This document shows, one piece after another, positions 17,295 through 25,578 of a stretch of 60,683 bases of DNA; positions within the stretch are counted from its first letter, which is position 1, and the number at the start of each line of letters is the position of its first letter. Both the position numbers and the translations under genes were made by a program. The stretch comes from Hyphococcus sp. (lineage in GTDB: Bacteria; Pseudomonadota; Alphaproteobacteria; Caulobacterales; Parvularculaceae), in contig BQJG01000010.1 in the NCBI GenBank assembly GCA_021604585.1, forward strand, positions 1 through 60,683, written 5' to 3'. The notes beneath the pieces were generated by a model, which saw nothing but the letters and a program-made list of their open reading frames with translations, ran no database searches and was not told the DNA's origin.

Positions 17295-18542
17295 ATGTCG
17301 GTTCATGAAGCGGTTTTGGCCTTGATGCTGTGGGCGTCCGTCGCTTCTCCGGTTCTTGCCGGAGACGAGGCGCCCCAAGGGGAGAAAAGCCCGATTATTG
17401 GGGCAATCGAAGGCGGCAAGCTACTGCTCGATGTCCGTTATCGCTTCGAATACAAGGCGCAGGATGAATTTTCCGAGGACGCCTACGCCAACACGGTAAG
17501 AACCCGGCTCGGCTTTGAAACGGCGGAATTCTATAAGCTCAAGTTTTTGGTCGAGTTCGAAAATGTCGCCTCAATAGGGGACGATCATTTCAACTCAACG
17601 ACAAACGGACTAACGCAATTTCCCGTAATCGCCGACCCCAATGCGACGGACCTGAATCGCGCTCAAGTGACCTTCATGGGACTTGAAAAGACACCAGTCA
17701 CCATTGGCCGTCAGCGGTTTAATCTCAACAATCATCGTTTTATCGGCGCCGTCGATTTCCGCCAGAACCAACAGACTTTTGACGCCGCGCTGGTTTCATC
17801 GAAATTCATCAACAATCTAAACGTTGAATACCTTTATATCAGCCGGGTGCACAGGATTTTCGGCGACGATCACCCGGCCGGAGAATTCGACAGCGACAGC
17901 CACGTCATCTCGGCGGGCTATAACGCCGGCGCGCTGGGAACGCTCAAAGTGTACGGCGTGTTGCTCGACCTCGAAGAAGCGCCGGGGCTCTCATCGGCGA
18001 CTTGGGGCGCGCGCTATGAAAATATAGTTATGCTCGACGACAACGCCGGGATCAAAATCGGCGTCGTCGGCGAATATGCGTCGCAAAAGGACTATGCTGC
18101 TAATCCGATCGACTACAAGGAAGATTATATTCACGGAGAAGCATCGCTTCATGTGGCTCCGTTTACGGCAATGTTCGGCTTTGAGTCCCTGGGCGGCGAC
18201 GGCGCCGCCGGGTTTGCAACGCCGCTGGCGACCCTTCACAAGTTTCAGGGCTTCGCCGATGTCTTTCTGATGACGCCCGCGGCGGGGATAGAGGACCTCT
18301 ATGCGACGCTTAGCTACGGCTGGAGAGATCTGCCGGTTGTCGGTAGCGTGAAATTATTCGGAACCTATCATGAGTTTGAAAGCGAACTCGGCGATTTAGA
18401 TTTTGGCAACGAGATCGACGCAGGACTCGCCGTCGACTTAAAAAAACACTGGTCTCTAGAGCTCAAAGGCGCGTTTTACGACGGCGCCGGAGCTTTCGCC
18501 GATCGAAGCCTTATCTGGGCGTCCTTGCGGTTTCAATATTAA
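17295..18542 (+). CDS. Outer-membrane beta-barrel of the alginate-export type
   Basis: The 415 aa protein has a signal peptide (cleavage after ASPVLAG) and alternating beta strands throughout, with RYRFEYKAQDEFSEDAYANTVRTRL near the start and a C terminus ending in aromatic FQY, a sign of BAM-dependent barrels. The pattern fits the Alginate_exp (PF13372)-like family, whose members are anion-selective outer-membrane channels. It begins 14 bp after narI, so it is very likely in the nar operon. I infer a diffusion channel for nitrate or nitrite; alginate export itself is unlikely because no alginate genes are nearby. Confidence 0.75.
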   Translation: MSVHEAVLALMLWASVASPVLAGDEAPQGEKSPIIGAIEGGKLLLDVRYRFEYKAQDEFSEDAYANTVRTRLGFETAEFYKLKFLVEFENVASIGDDHFNSTTNGLTQFPVIADPNATDLNRAQVTFMGLEKTPVTIGRQRFNLNNHRFIGAVDFRQNQQTFDAALVSSKFINNLNVEYLYISRVHRIFGDDHPAGEFDSDSHVISAGYNAGALGTLKVYGVLLDLEEAPGLSSATWGARYENIVMLDDNAGIKIGVVGEYASQKDYAANPIDYKEDYIHGEASLHVAPFTAMFGFESLGGDGAAGFATPLATLHKFQGFADVFLMTPAAGIEDLYATLSYGWRDLPVVGSVKLFGTYHEFESELGDLDFGNEIDAGLAVDLKKHWSLELKGAFYDGAGAFADRSLIWASLRFQY

Positions 18543-18558
18543 AGACAGGAGCTTGGTT

Positions 18559-19131
18559 ATGACGGTTCCAATTGCATCTGACGACCGTACCATTCAGGGA
18601 AGTGGCGGAATGAGCATGGCTTATGACCAATGGGCTATTGAAAAGATGCCTGCGGGATTGATCGACAGCCCTCTCAATTTCATATTTGCTGAACATCATC
18701 GGCAGCGCGAGGCGGCGTCGATCCTGACGTTGCTAGCGGATGGCGAGTTTGATCTTGAAGGCGTAAAGACGCTGCTTGCATTTCTAGAGACCGAGTTTCC
18801 GCTTCATATCGGTGATGAGGAATTGGCTCTGTTTCCAATGTTACGGGAGCATTGCCTGCCTGAGGATAATGTCGATCGCATTCTTGCGCGCCTGGAAGAC
18901 GAACACCGCGACGACGAAGCCAGCGTCGAAATGACGACGGCGATTCTCAAGGAAAGCATTTCCAGTCAACGGATCGGCGAGAACGAGAAACGCCGGTTGC
19001 GTTTGTTTGCAGAGCATATTCGCCAGCACTTGGCGCTAGAAAACGGCGTTTTGTTGCCGATTGCGCGTGTCCGACTGAAAGAAACAGAGTTAAGCGTTCT
19101 CGCTGAAATGTTCAAAGTGCGCCGATTGTAG
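18559..19131 (+). CDS. Hemerythrin HHE-domain protein in the nar operon
   Basis: The 190 aa protein has the di-iron ligand pattern of hemerythrins: FIFAEHHRQREAA, FPLHIGDEELALFP, LEDEHRDDE and RQHLALENGVLLP, spread over four helices. ATG 18559 is preceded by ACAGGAGC at a good distance. It lies 16 bp after the porin gene and is probably the last closely spaced gene of the nar transcript. A role in NO or O2 sensing or in iron storage for Fe-S assembly is plausible for a protein made together with Nar. Confidence 0.8.
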   Translation: MTVPIASDDRTIQGSGGMSMAYDQWAIEKMPAGLIDSPLNFIFAEHHRQREAASILTLLADGEFDLEGVKTLLAFLETEFPLHIGDEELALFPMLREHCLPEDNVDRILARLEDEHRDDEASVEMTTAILKESISSQRIGENEKRRLRLFAEHIRQHLALENGVLLPIARVRLKETELSVLAEMFKVRRL

Positions 19132-19201
19132 GCGAACTTTCCGTCAGTTCGGTTCAGCGCAGCATCTGGCGAATCGAATAATCCAGAATGCGGGACTTTT
19201 T

Positions 19202-19675
19202 ATGTTAGACGTAACCATCGCCCGCGCTTTGCATATCCTATCCGTTGTTCACTGGATCGGCGGCGTTTTCATGGTCACGGCGGTGATCTTGCCGGCGGTT
19301 GCCAGGCTCGACGAACCCTCCAGACGTATTCAGTTATTTGAAAAGATTGAAGGGGTTTTTTCAGCGCAAGCAAAAATATCCGTTATGCTCGCCGGAATCA
19401 CCGGGTTTTATATGACGCATCGCCTTGATGCCTGGGGGCGTTTTCTTGATCCAGGCTTTTGGTGGATGCATGCCATGGTTTTCGTCTGGGCGGCATTTAC
19501 CTTCGTTTTGTTCGTCGCCGAACCGCTTTTTCTTCATCCGTGGTTCTTGCATAAGGCGGAGAACTCTCCTGATGGTGCGATTTCGCTGGTTCAGCGTTTC
19601 CACTGGGCGCTTTTGAGCGCCAGTCTTGCTGCGACTGGCGCGGCGGTGTTGGGCTCTCATGGGGCGCTATTCTGA
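19202..19675 (+). CDS. Four-helix integral membrane protein, putative haem-binding (CopD-like)
   Basis: The 157 aa protein has four predicted membrane helices with histidines facing the bilayer in helix 1 (LHILSVVHWIGGVF), helix 3 (MHAMVFVW) and helix 4 (FHWALLSASL). This arrangement resembles CopD-like and other small b-type cytochromes, but no firm family match is visible. Such proteins recur near denitrification genes. The gene sits 70 bp after the hemerythrin and 32 bp before a DUF454 gene in the same direction. Confidence 0.6.
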   Translation: MLDVTIARALHILSVVHWIGGVFMVTAVILPAVARLDEPSRRIQLFEKIEGVFSAQAKISVMLAGITGFYMTHRLDAWGRFLDPGFWWMHAMVFVWAAFTFVLFVAEPLFLHPWFLHKAENSPDGAISLVQRFHWALLSASLAATGAAVLGSHGALF

Positions 19676-19707
19676 AATTACTTTTCCGCGTGATGTGAAT
19701 ATTAGCT

Positions 19708-20061
19708 ATGAGAAAGTTTATTCTTCTGCTGGGATTTCTGCTTGTTCCCTTGGGCGTCGCGGGGCTTATTCTGCCATTATTGCCCGGAACGCCGATGTTG
19801 ATTCTGGCCGCCGCTTGTTTTGCGCGCTCTTCGCCGAAATTCGAAAACTATCTTGTCAACCATCCCCGGTTTGGCGCGCCGATACGATCATGGCGGGAGA
19901 CCGGAGCAATCCCTATACGCGCCAAGATTATAGCGCTATTAGCGATGGCGGGTTCCCTTTGGATGGTCGCTGCCGGAGATGCGCCTAGCTTGGCTAAAAC
20001 GGTTGCAGTGTCAGCTCTTGCCATTGCCGCTATTTTTATCATCACGCGACGAAATAGTTAA
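19708..20061 (+). CDS. DUF454 (YbaN-like) membrane protein
   Basis: The 117 aa protein opens with MRKFILLLGFLLVPLGVAG and the GLILPLLPGTPMLILAAACFARSSP motif typical of DUF454/YbaN, followed by two further hydrophobic helices. The family's function is unknown, although members recur beside denitrification and anaerobic genes. It ends 4 bp from the convergent nsrR1 gene, so the two transcripts must terminate within each other. Confidence 0.8.
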   Translation: MRKFILLLGFLLVPLGVAGLILPLLPGTPMLILAAACFARSSPKFENYLVNHPRFGAPIRSWRETGAIPIRAKIIALLAMAGSLWMVAAGDAPSLAKTVAVSALAIAAIFIITRRNS

Positions 20062-20065
20062 TTCC

Positions 20066-20506
20066 TTACGAGACTGGTCCGAGTTCTAAAAGCCGGCTTA
20101 GTGCTTTTCGCTTCCGTGTGATATCGGCGATGGTGAATTGATCCAACGCGTTTAGATACGCGTCAAGCGCTGCGGAAAGGGCGTGCTTGAGGCCGCATGC
20201 GGGCGTAATCACGCAGGCGTTCTGGTCCCGAAAGCATTCGGCCTGGTTTAGATCGTCTTCCATTCTTCGCACTACATCGCCAACGCTGATCTCGCTTGCG
20301 GGCATGGCGAGTCTTAATCCGCCGCCGCGACCGCGAACGGTTTCCAGAAAACCATAATCGCCCAGCCGTTGCACGACTTTCATGAGATGGTTCCGGGAAA
20401 CCCCATACGCCTTTGAAATACGCTTAATGGTGCAAAGCGCGGCAGGTTCGACGGCGGCGTAGATCAGTACGCGCAACGCATAGTCAGTATGGGCGGTGAG
20501 CCGCAT
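20066..20506 (-). CDS. nsrR: Rrf2-family NO sensor, NsrR-type (copy 1)
   Basis: The 146 aa protein has an N-terminal winged helix (RLTAHTDYALRVLIYAAV, ISKAYGVSRNHLMKVVQRL) and the Rrf2 signature VRGRGGGLRLA. Three cysteines, C91, C98 and C104 in AECFRDQNACVITPACGL, match the NsrR ECF...C...PxC ligand set that holds a [4Fe-4S] cluster destroyed by NO, rather than the IscR set. NsrR represses NO-defence genes until nitrosylated. It is divergent from nrdD, with an excellent NsrR-type operator between them. A second copy at 38570 is clearly diverged from it. Confidence 0.88.
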   Translation of the reverse strand: MRLTAHTDYALRVLIYAAVEPAALCTIKRISKAYGVSRNHLMKVVQRLGDYGFLETVRGRGGGLRLAMPASEISVGDVVRRMEDDLNQAECFRDQNACVITPACGLKHALSAALDAYLNALDQFTIADITRKRKALSRLLELGPVS

Positions 20507-20597
20507 GATTCGTTCCGTTTGCTGCTTTTCTTATCAACCAATGATTTCGTTAGCGCAAAAGTCCTTGAATATCCAAGCGTCCTTATAGCGGCTTGCA

Positions 20598-20620
20598 AAG
20601 ATGCATATAGTGTGCATCTT
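20598..20620. promoter_or_regulatory. NsrR-type operator upstream of nrdD
   Basis: The 23-bp site has AAGATGCATAT as left half, a central A and GTGTGCATCTT as right half, an 11-1-11 arrangement identical in form to the E. coli NsrR consensus. The outer eight bases of each arm pair perfectly. It lies 45 bp before the nrdD start and 92 bp before nsrR1, so it may control both. Confidence 0.75.
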
Positions 20621-20664
20621 TTTTGTCAATTCGTTACATATTGATTCGAGAAGGAGATCTTCCA

Positions 20665-22539
20665 ATGTTCGATGCGCCACCGGGCCAAGCTTGTTTCAGC
20701 GATAATCCGGACGGAAACCGGAAGCCTGAAACGACTATTAACGTCGCCGACGCCGTTGAAGAATATACCGGCCGGGCCGATTGGCGGATCAAGGCGAACG
20801 CCAATCAGGGCTATTCCCTGGGAGGGCTGATCCTTAATGTTTCCGGCAAGGTGATCGCTAATTATTGGCTCGATCATATCTATCCGCCGGTAATCGGCCG
20901 CGCCCACCGTGAAGCCGATATTCACATCCATGATCTCGATATGCTGTCGGGATATTGCGCCGGCTGGTCGCTTCGTACGCTCCTTAATGAAGGCCTCAAC
21001 GGCATACCAGAAAAGGCCGAAGCAGGTCCGCCAAGACATTTCTCGGCCGCGCTAGGGCAGGCAGTAAACTTTCTTGGCGCATTGCAGAACGAATGGGCGG
21101 GCGCACAGGCGTTCAGTTCTTTCGATACATACATGGCGCCATTCGTGCGGGTTGACGGACTTGATTATGAAGACGTGCGGCAAGGGCTCCAGGAATTCGT
21201 TCACAGCCTAAATGTGCCGTCGCGCTGGGGCACGCAGACACCGTTTACGAACCTCACCTTCGACTGGACGTGCCCCGAGGATTTGCGTGAGCAGGTTCCG
21301 CTCATCGGCGGTAAGGAAGCAGATTTCCGCTACGGCGACCTTCAGGCGGAGATGGATCTCGTCAACCGCGCTTTTATTGAAGTGATGTGCGCCGGCGATG
21401 CAAAGGGACGTGTGTTCACTTTTCCCATACCAACCTACAACATCACGAAGGACTTTCCATGGGAGAGCGAAAACGCGAAAGCGCTTTTCGCCATGACCGC
21501 GAAATACGGGCTGCCTTATTTCCAGAATTTCATCAATTCCGACATGGAGCCGGGGCAGGTGCGTTCCATGTGTTGCCGCTTGCAGCTTGATCTGCGCGAG
21601 CTGTTAAAGCGCGGCAACGGCCTGTTCGGCTCAGCTGAGCAGACAGGCTCCATCGGCGTCGTCACCGTGAACTGCGCGCGGCTCGGTTATCTCTACCGCG
21701 GCGACTGGGGCGGACTTCTGGACCGGCTCGACGAATTGCTCGCGATGGGCCGCGACAGCCTCGAAATCAAACGCCGGGAGATACAAAAGCTTATGGATGG
21801 CGGGCTTTTCCCTTACACCAAGCGTTATCTCGGCACATTGCGCAACCATTTTTCGACCTTAGGCGTCAACGGCCTTAACGAAATGGTCCGCAATTTCACC
21901 GGCGGCGCGCATGACATTACGATGCGCGAAGGCGAGGCGATGGCGATAGACCTTCTGGACCATGTTCGTGGTCGGATGCTCCAGTTTCAGGAAGAAACGG
22001 GGCATATGTATAATCTTGAAGCGACTCCCGCAGAAGGGACGACCTACCGTTTCGCCAAGGAAGATCTGAAACGCTTTCCGGACATTCTACAAGCGGGAAC
22101 CTCGGGCGCGCCTTATTATACGAATTCGTCTCAACTGCCCGTGGGCTTTACTGACGATCCGTTTGAGGCTCTTTGCCGTCAGGACCCGCTGCAAACGAAA
22201 TATACGGGAGGCACCGTGCTGCATTTATATATGAGCGAGCGAATTTCGAACGCTGAGGTGTGTGCAGCTTTGGTTCGCCGGGCCTTATCGGGTTTTCGAC
22301 TTCCTTATATTACGGTAACACCAACATTCTCGATCTGTCCGGTTCACGGCTATCTATCCGGCGAGCACCCGTTGTGTCCGAAATGCGAAACGGCAGGCGG
22401 CGACGAGCAGATTTGTGAAGTGTGGACCCGCGTCATGGGCTATCACCGACCAGTGTCCGCCTTCAATCCCGGTAAGAGAAGCGAACATGAAGAGCGCAAA
22501 CATTTCGAAGAGCGCCGTACGGAACTCGCCGCGGCGTGA
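20665..22539 (+). CDS. nrdD: Anaerobic (class III) ribonucleoside-triphosphate reductase
   Basis: The 624 aa protein is an oxygen-sensitive glycyl-radical enzyme that makes deoxynucleotides without O2. The radical glycine is about residue 592 in TRVMGYHRPVSAFNPGK, a form like the Thermotoga maritima-type NrdD. The zinc site is CPVHGYLSGEHPLCPKC just before it. The N-terminal ATP-cone seems absent or very short, since homology starts quickly after ATG 20665. That start follows AAGGAGAT; an upstream TTG would run toward the operator. It overlaps nrdG by 53 bp. Confidence 0.93.
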   Translation: MFDAPPGQACFSDNPDGNRKPETTINVADAVEEYTGRADWRIKANANQGYSLGGLILNVSGKVIANYWLDHIYPPVIGRAHREADIHIHDLDMLSGYCAGWSLRTLLNEGLNGIPEKAEAGPPRHFSAALGQAVNFLGALQNEWAGAQAFSSFDTYMAPFVRVDGLDYEDVRQGLQEFVHSLNVPSRWGTQTPFTNLTFDWTCPEDLREQVPLIGGKEADFRYGDLQAEMDLVNRAFIEVMCAGDAKGRVFTFPIPTYNITKDFPWESENAKALFAMTAKYGLPYFQNFINSDMEPGQVRSMCCRLQLDLRELLKRGNGLFGSAEQTGSIGVVTVNCARLGYLYRGDWGGLLDRLDELLAMGRDSLEIKRREIQKLMDGGLFPYTKRYLGTLRNHFSTLGVNGLNEMVRNFTGGAHDITMREGEAMAIDLLDHVRGRMLQFQEETGHMYNLEATPAEGTTYRFAKEDLKRFPDILQAGTSGAPYYTNSSQLPVGFTDDPFEALCRQDPLQTKYTGGTVLHLYMSERISNAEVCAALVRRALSGFRLPYITVTPTFSICPVHGYLSGEHPLCPKCETAGGDEQICEVWTRVMGYHRPVSAFNPGKRSEHEERKHFEERRTELAAA

Positions 22540-23239
22540 GAAGGATGCGTCGTCGTTGCGGATCGGCGGCTTCGAGCCGTTCAGTACGGTCGATTATCCG
22601 GGCAGACTCGCAGCCGTCATCTTTTGCCAGGGGTGCCCTTTGCGTTGTAGTTATTGCCATAATCCGGACCTTATACCTGCGAGAGCAGCAGAGTTGCTGT
22701 CTTTCGAATATGTTCTTTCCGTAATTGATCGACGCAAGGGCTTACTGGACGCCGTAGTGTTCAGCGGCGGCGAGCCGCTAGCGCAAGCAGCGTTGATTCC
22801 GGCAATGGCTGCGATGCGTAGGGGCGGTTTTGAAATAGGTCTCCATACCGCAGGAACAAATCCTGAATTGTTTGAAGAGGCTCTCCCGTTGGTCGATTGG
22901 GTTGGATTTGACGTCAAGGCGCCCTTCCACGACTATCGTGGTGTTACTGGCGCAGATGCTGGCGCCAAAGCGCGAGCCTCACTGGAGGCCCTCGTAAACT
23001 CAGGCACGCCTTACGAAGTTCGCACAACTGTGTGGCCCGAGCGGATCGGCAAGCCCGAAATTTGCGTGATGGCGTCAACGTTGCAAAAAATGGGCGTTCG
23101 CCATTATGTGCTGCAGGAAGCGCGCACGCCGGATCGGAAACCGTGCCCGGGCGGAGAGACTCTCAAGGATGTGGTGATCGTTTCAGAGACGGCCGCCATG
23201 TTTGAGAAATTTGAGGTTCGTTATGCTTCGAATGTTTGA
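22487..23239 (+). CDS. nrdG: Anaerobic ribonucleotide reductase activase (radical SAM)
   Basis: The 250 aa radical SAM enzyme has the CxxxCxxC cluster motif CPLRCSYCHNPDL and the SAM-binding VFSGGEP. It cleaves SAM to generate the glycyl radical on NrdD. ATG 22487 lies 53 bp inside nrdD, and the frame further upstream is only a shadow of nrdD. The first 25 residues are a basic, low-complexity extension before GGFEPFSTVDYPGRLA. Its end overlaps nnrS by 17 bp, so nrdD-nrdG-nnrS is one operon. Confidence 0.92.
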   Translation: MKSANISKSAVRNSPRREKDASSLRIGGFEPFSTVDYPGRLAAVIFCQGCPLRCSYCHNPDLIPARAAELLSFEYVLSVIDRRKGLLDAVVFSGGEPLAQAALIPAMAAMRRGGFEIGLHTAGTNPELFEEALPLVDWVGFDVKAPFHDYRGVTGADAGAKARASLEALVNSGTPYEVRTTVWPERIGKPEICVMASTLQKMGVRHYVLQEARTPDRKPCPGGETLKDVVIVSETAAMFEKFEVRYASNV

Positions 23240-24449
23240 TTCAATTTTCACCAAAAGTTCGCCAGATGAACTCATCACTGCCCGGCGAAGTTATAGCGGG
23301 TCCGCACTTTTCAGCTACGGATTTCGACCATTCTTCCTTTTTGGTTCGGTGTGGGCTGCGCTCTCAGTGCCGCTTTGGATATATGCCTACGTAAACGGTA
23401 TTGGCGCTCTGGGCGGCATGTCAGCCCAGGAATGGCATGTTCACGAGATGCTATTTGGGTTTCTCGCCGCGGTCATTGCTGGTTTTTTACTTACAGCAGT
23501 CCCTAATTGGACCGGCCGCCTTCCGGTTCGGGGAACACGGCTGATATTGTTGTTTTGCTTATGGGCCGCAGGACGCGCGGCAATGTTGCTGCTGGGGCAG
23601 ATTGGTCCAACGAAGGCCGCAGTCATTGATTGCGCGTTCCTTATTGTGCTCGCTTTGATGATGTGGCGGGAGATTTTTGCCGGTAAAAATATTAGGAATA
23701 TGCCAGTATGCGTTTTGATAACTTTGCTCGCCGCCTCCAACGCGGGATTTCATGCCGGCGCAGCGAATTATGAAATTCATGAAATCTCTGAACATATTGC
23801 AATCGGAGTTATAGCCTTGCTGATCGCTGTAATTGGCGGGCGCATCGTGCCGAGTTTCACGCGAAACTGGTTGAACCAGCAAAAGAAATCGCCGCTTCCC
23901 GCGCAATTTGGGCCGATAGACAGAATATCTCTCGCCGCTGCTGGTATGGGGCTGCTTGGGTGGACCATCGATGCAAGAAGCAATGTTGTTGGCGCAATGT
24001 TGGTGATTGCCGGTTTATTGCACGTATTACGGCTGGCCCGGTGGCGCGGCTGGCTGACAGGAGGGGAGCCGCTCGTTCTCATTCTTCATGTCGGATATGC
24101 GTGGCTGCCGCTTTCGTTTCTTTTGTTGGGAGCTTCGGTTCTGGCGCCTGCGCTAATTCCGCCTCATGTCGCCCTTCATGCGCTCACAGCTGGGGCGATG
24201 GGAACAATGACGCTTGCGGTGATGACGCGCGCCACCCTTGGCCACACGGGGCGGCGCCTGACCGCGGATGCATGGACAACAGCCATTTACGGACTCGTTG
24301 TGGCGGGCGCATTGTTGCGCGTTCTGGGCGCTACTCTGCTTGTTCAATTTTACATGGAGGTGATTATATTGTCATCGCTGCTTTGGAGCAGCGCGTTTGC
24401 TTTATTTACCCTGCGATACGGACCTATGTTTTTTCGCCCGAAGCAATGA
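23223..24449 (+). CDS. nnrS: NnrS family haem- and copper-containing membrane protein
   Basis: The 408 aa protein has about twelve membrane helices and the NnrS signatures: GFRPFFLFGSVWAALSVPLW, EWHVHEMLFGFLAAVIAGFLLTAVPNW, EHIAIGVIALLIAVIGGRIVPSFTRNW and GAMGTMTLAVMTRATLGHTGR. NnrS contributes to NO resistance, in Vibrio by limiting nitrosylated iron complexes, and is typically under NsrR or NnrR control. ATG 23223 is preceded by GAGG. Its link to nrdDG behind an NsrR-type operator ties the anaerobic reductase to NO stress. Confidence 0.92.
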   Translation: MLRMFDSIFTKSSPDELITARRSYSGSALFSYGFRPFFLFGSVWAALSVPLWIYAYVNGIGALGGMSAQEWHVHEMLFGFLAAVIAGFLLTAVPNWTGRLPVRGTRLILLFCLWAAGRAAMLLLGQIGPTKAAVIDCAFLIVLALMMWREIFAGKNIRNMPVCVLITLLAASNAGFHAGAANYEIHEISEHIAIGVIALLIAVIGGRIVPSFTRNWLNQQKKSPLPAQFGPIDRISLAAAGMGLLGWTIDARSNVVGAMLVIAGLLHVLRLARWRGWLTGGEPLVLILHVGYAWLPLSFLLLGASVLAPALIPPHVALHALTAGAMGTMTLAVMTRATLGHTGRRLTADAWTTAIYGLVVAGALLRVLGATLLVQFYMEVIILSSLLWSSAFALFTLRYGPMFFRPKQ

Positions 24450-24470
24450 AAGGATTAGGTTCTTGCCCAG

Positions 24471-25343
24471 TTGCGCTTAGGCCATCAATTTGTTGCAAGG
24501 ATATGTAATGTGCTCGAAGTTCTTGCCGTCATAGCCGCGTTTATTGTGGTCAGTGGCTTTGCGCTGACGTTTTGGCGCCAGACGGATGTTCGCTGCGACA
24601 GCAAAAAATGGCTGCAGCTCGCGAATAACCCATTCCCAGGCAATGGTGTGTTTGATCCGAAGATGGTCGCGGACGCGCCAGAACCAGCCCGGCGATATTT
24701 TACCTACATGATCGCTTCTGGCGCACGGCTTTATCAAACTGTGAGTGTTGAGATGCGTGGTGAACTTGGCTTGGGAACCAAGAAAAATCCAGGCTATCGA
24801 CCGTTTACGGCTGCACAGATGCTTGCGCCGCCCCATGGGTTCGTGTGGCGAGTGAAAGCGGGAGCAATAAGCGGCTCGGATGGCGCATTCATGGGGCAAT
24901 CCTGGACGCGATTTTGGTTGTTCGGGTTTTTCCCAATTGTTCGTATCGCGAACGACGCTGACCATCTACGCTCCGCCTTTGGGCGACTCATTGCCGAGAG
25001 CGTGTTTTGGGCGCCAACGAGTTTATTGCCGGGGAATCATGTGCAATGGGAGGCTACCGGCCCGGACACTGCTCGCGCCATCGTCGACATTGGCGGTTTT
25101 CAACAATCCGTGGATATCGAACTTGCCGCTAATGGGGAACCTCGTTCTGTCTCTATTCAGCGCTGGAGTAATGTGAACAACGAAAAAACCTATCGATTGC
25201 AGCCTTTCGGCGGACAGCTCTCTGAATTTCGCGATTTCAACGGATATCGTCTGCCAACGCGTATCGAGGGGGGTAACCATTTTGGGAGAGAAGAATACTT
25301 CCCTTTTTTCAAAGCGGACATCACTGAAATTCGCTTGACTTGA
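24471..25343 (+). CDS. DUF6544/DUF6920 family protein
   Basis: The 290 aa protein has an N-terminal hydrophobic helix (VLEVLAVIAAFIVVSGFALTF) then a soluble lipocalin-like region with VEMRGELGLGTKKNPGYRPFTAAQ, FVWRVKAGAISGSDGAF and a C-terminal GYRLPTRIEGGNHFGREEYFPF. This matches a widespread uncharacterised family of membrane-anchored beta-rich proteins. The start is a TTG at 24471, 22 bp after nnrS; no ATG gives the same N terminus. It closes the nrdD-nnrS transcript, and its function is unknown. Confidence 0.6.
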   Translation: MRLGHQFVARICNVLEVLAVIAAFIVVSGFALTFWRQTDVRCDSKKWLQLANNPFPGNGVFDPKMVADAPEPARRYFTYMIASGARLYQTVSVEMRGELGLGTKKNPGYRPFTAAQMLAPPHGFVWRVKAGAISGSDGAFMGQSWTRFWLFGFFPIVRIANDADHLRSAFGRLIAESVFWAPTSLLPGNHVQWEATGPDTARAIVDIGGFQQSVDIELAANGEPRSVSIQRWSNVNNEKTYRLQPFGGQLSEFRDFNGYRLPTRIEGGNHFGREEYFPFFKADITEIRLT

Positions 25344-25431
25344 TGCCTGGCAAGGCCGATTACGATTCTGCGGGTCCAGCATAGCTATAATCAAATTGAC
25401 TTAAGGTGGCGCGTTGCGAAAGCACTACGCT

Positions 25432-25578
25432 TTACTCCTCGTCGTCGTCAATCAAAACGCGCTCGGCGGCGCCATCCATGTCGTCATACTGCCGCGCGTT
25501 GAAGCTCCATAAAAATACGGCCAGACCAACAACACCCATGCTTATGGATACGAGAACAAGAAGGACCATAACGTTCAT
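25432..25578 (-). CDS. ccoS: Cytochrome cbb3 maturation protein CcoS
   Basis: The 48 aa protein MNVMVLLVLVSISMGVVGLA... has one membrane helix, then FLWSFNARQYDDMDGAAERVL and an acidic tail (IDDDEE), exactly the CcoS/FixS pattern. CcoS is needed to place haem and copper into CcoN. It overlaps the ccoI stop by 4 bp (ATGA). It is the last gene of the cco operon. Confidence 0.9.
   Translation of the reverse strand: MNVMVLLVLVSISMGVVGLAVFLWSFNARQYDDMDGAAERVLIDDDEE

Noticed and set aside
20507..20664. An NrdR or FNR box upstream of nrdD
   Set aside because: No ACACwATATAwTGTG-like or TTGAT-N4-ATCAA sequence is present; only the NsrR-type site is clear.
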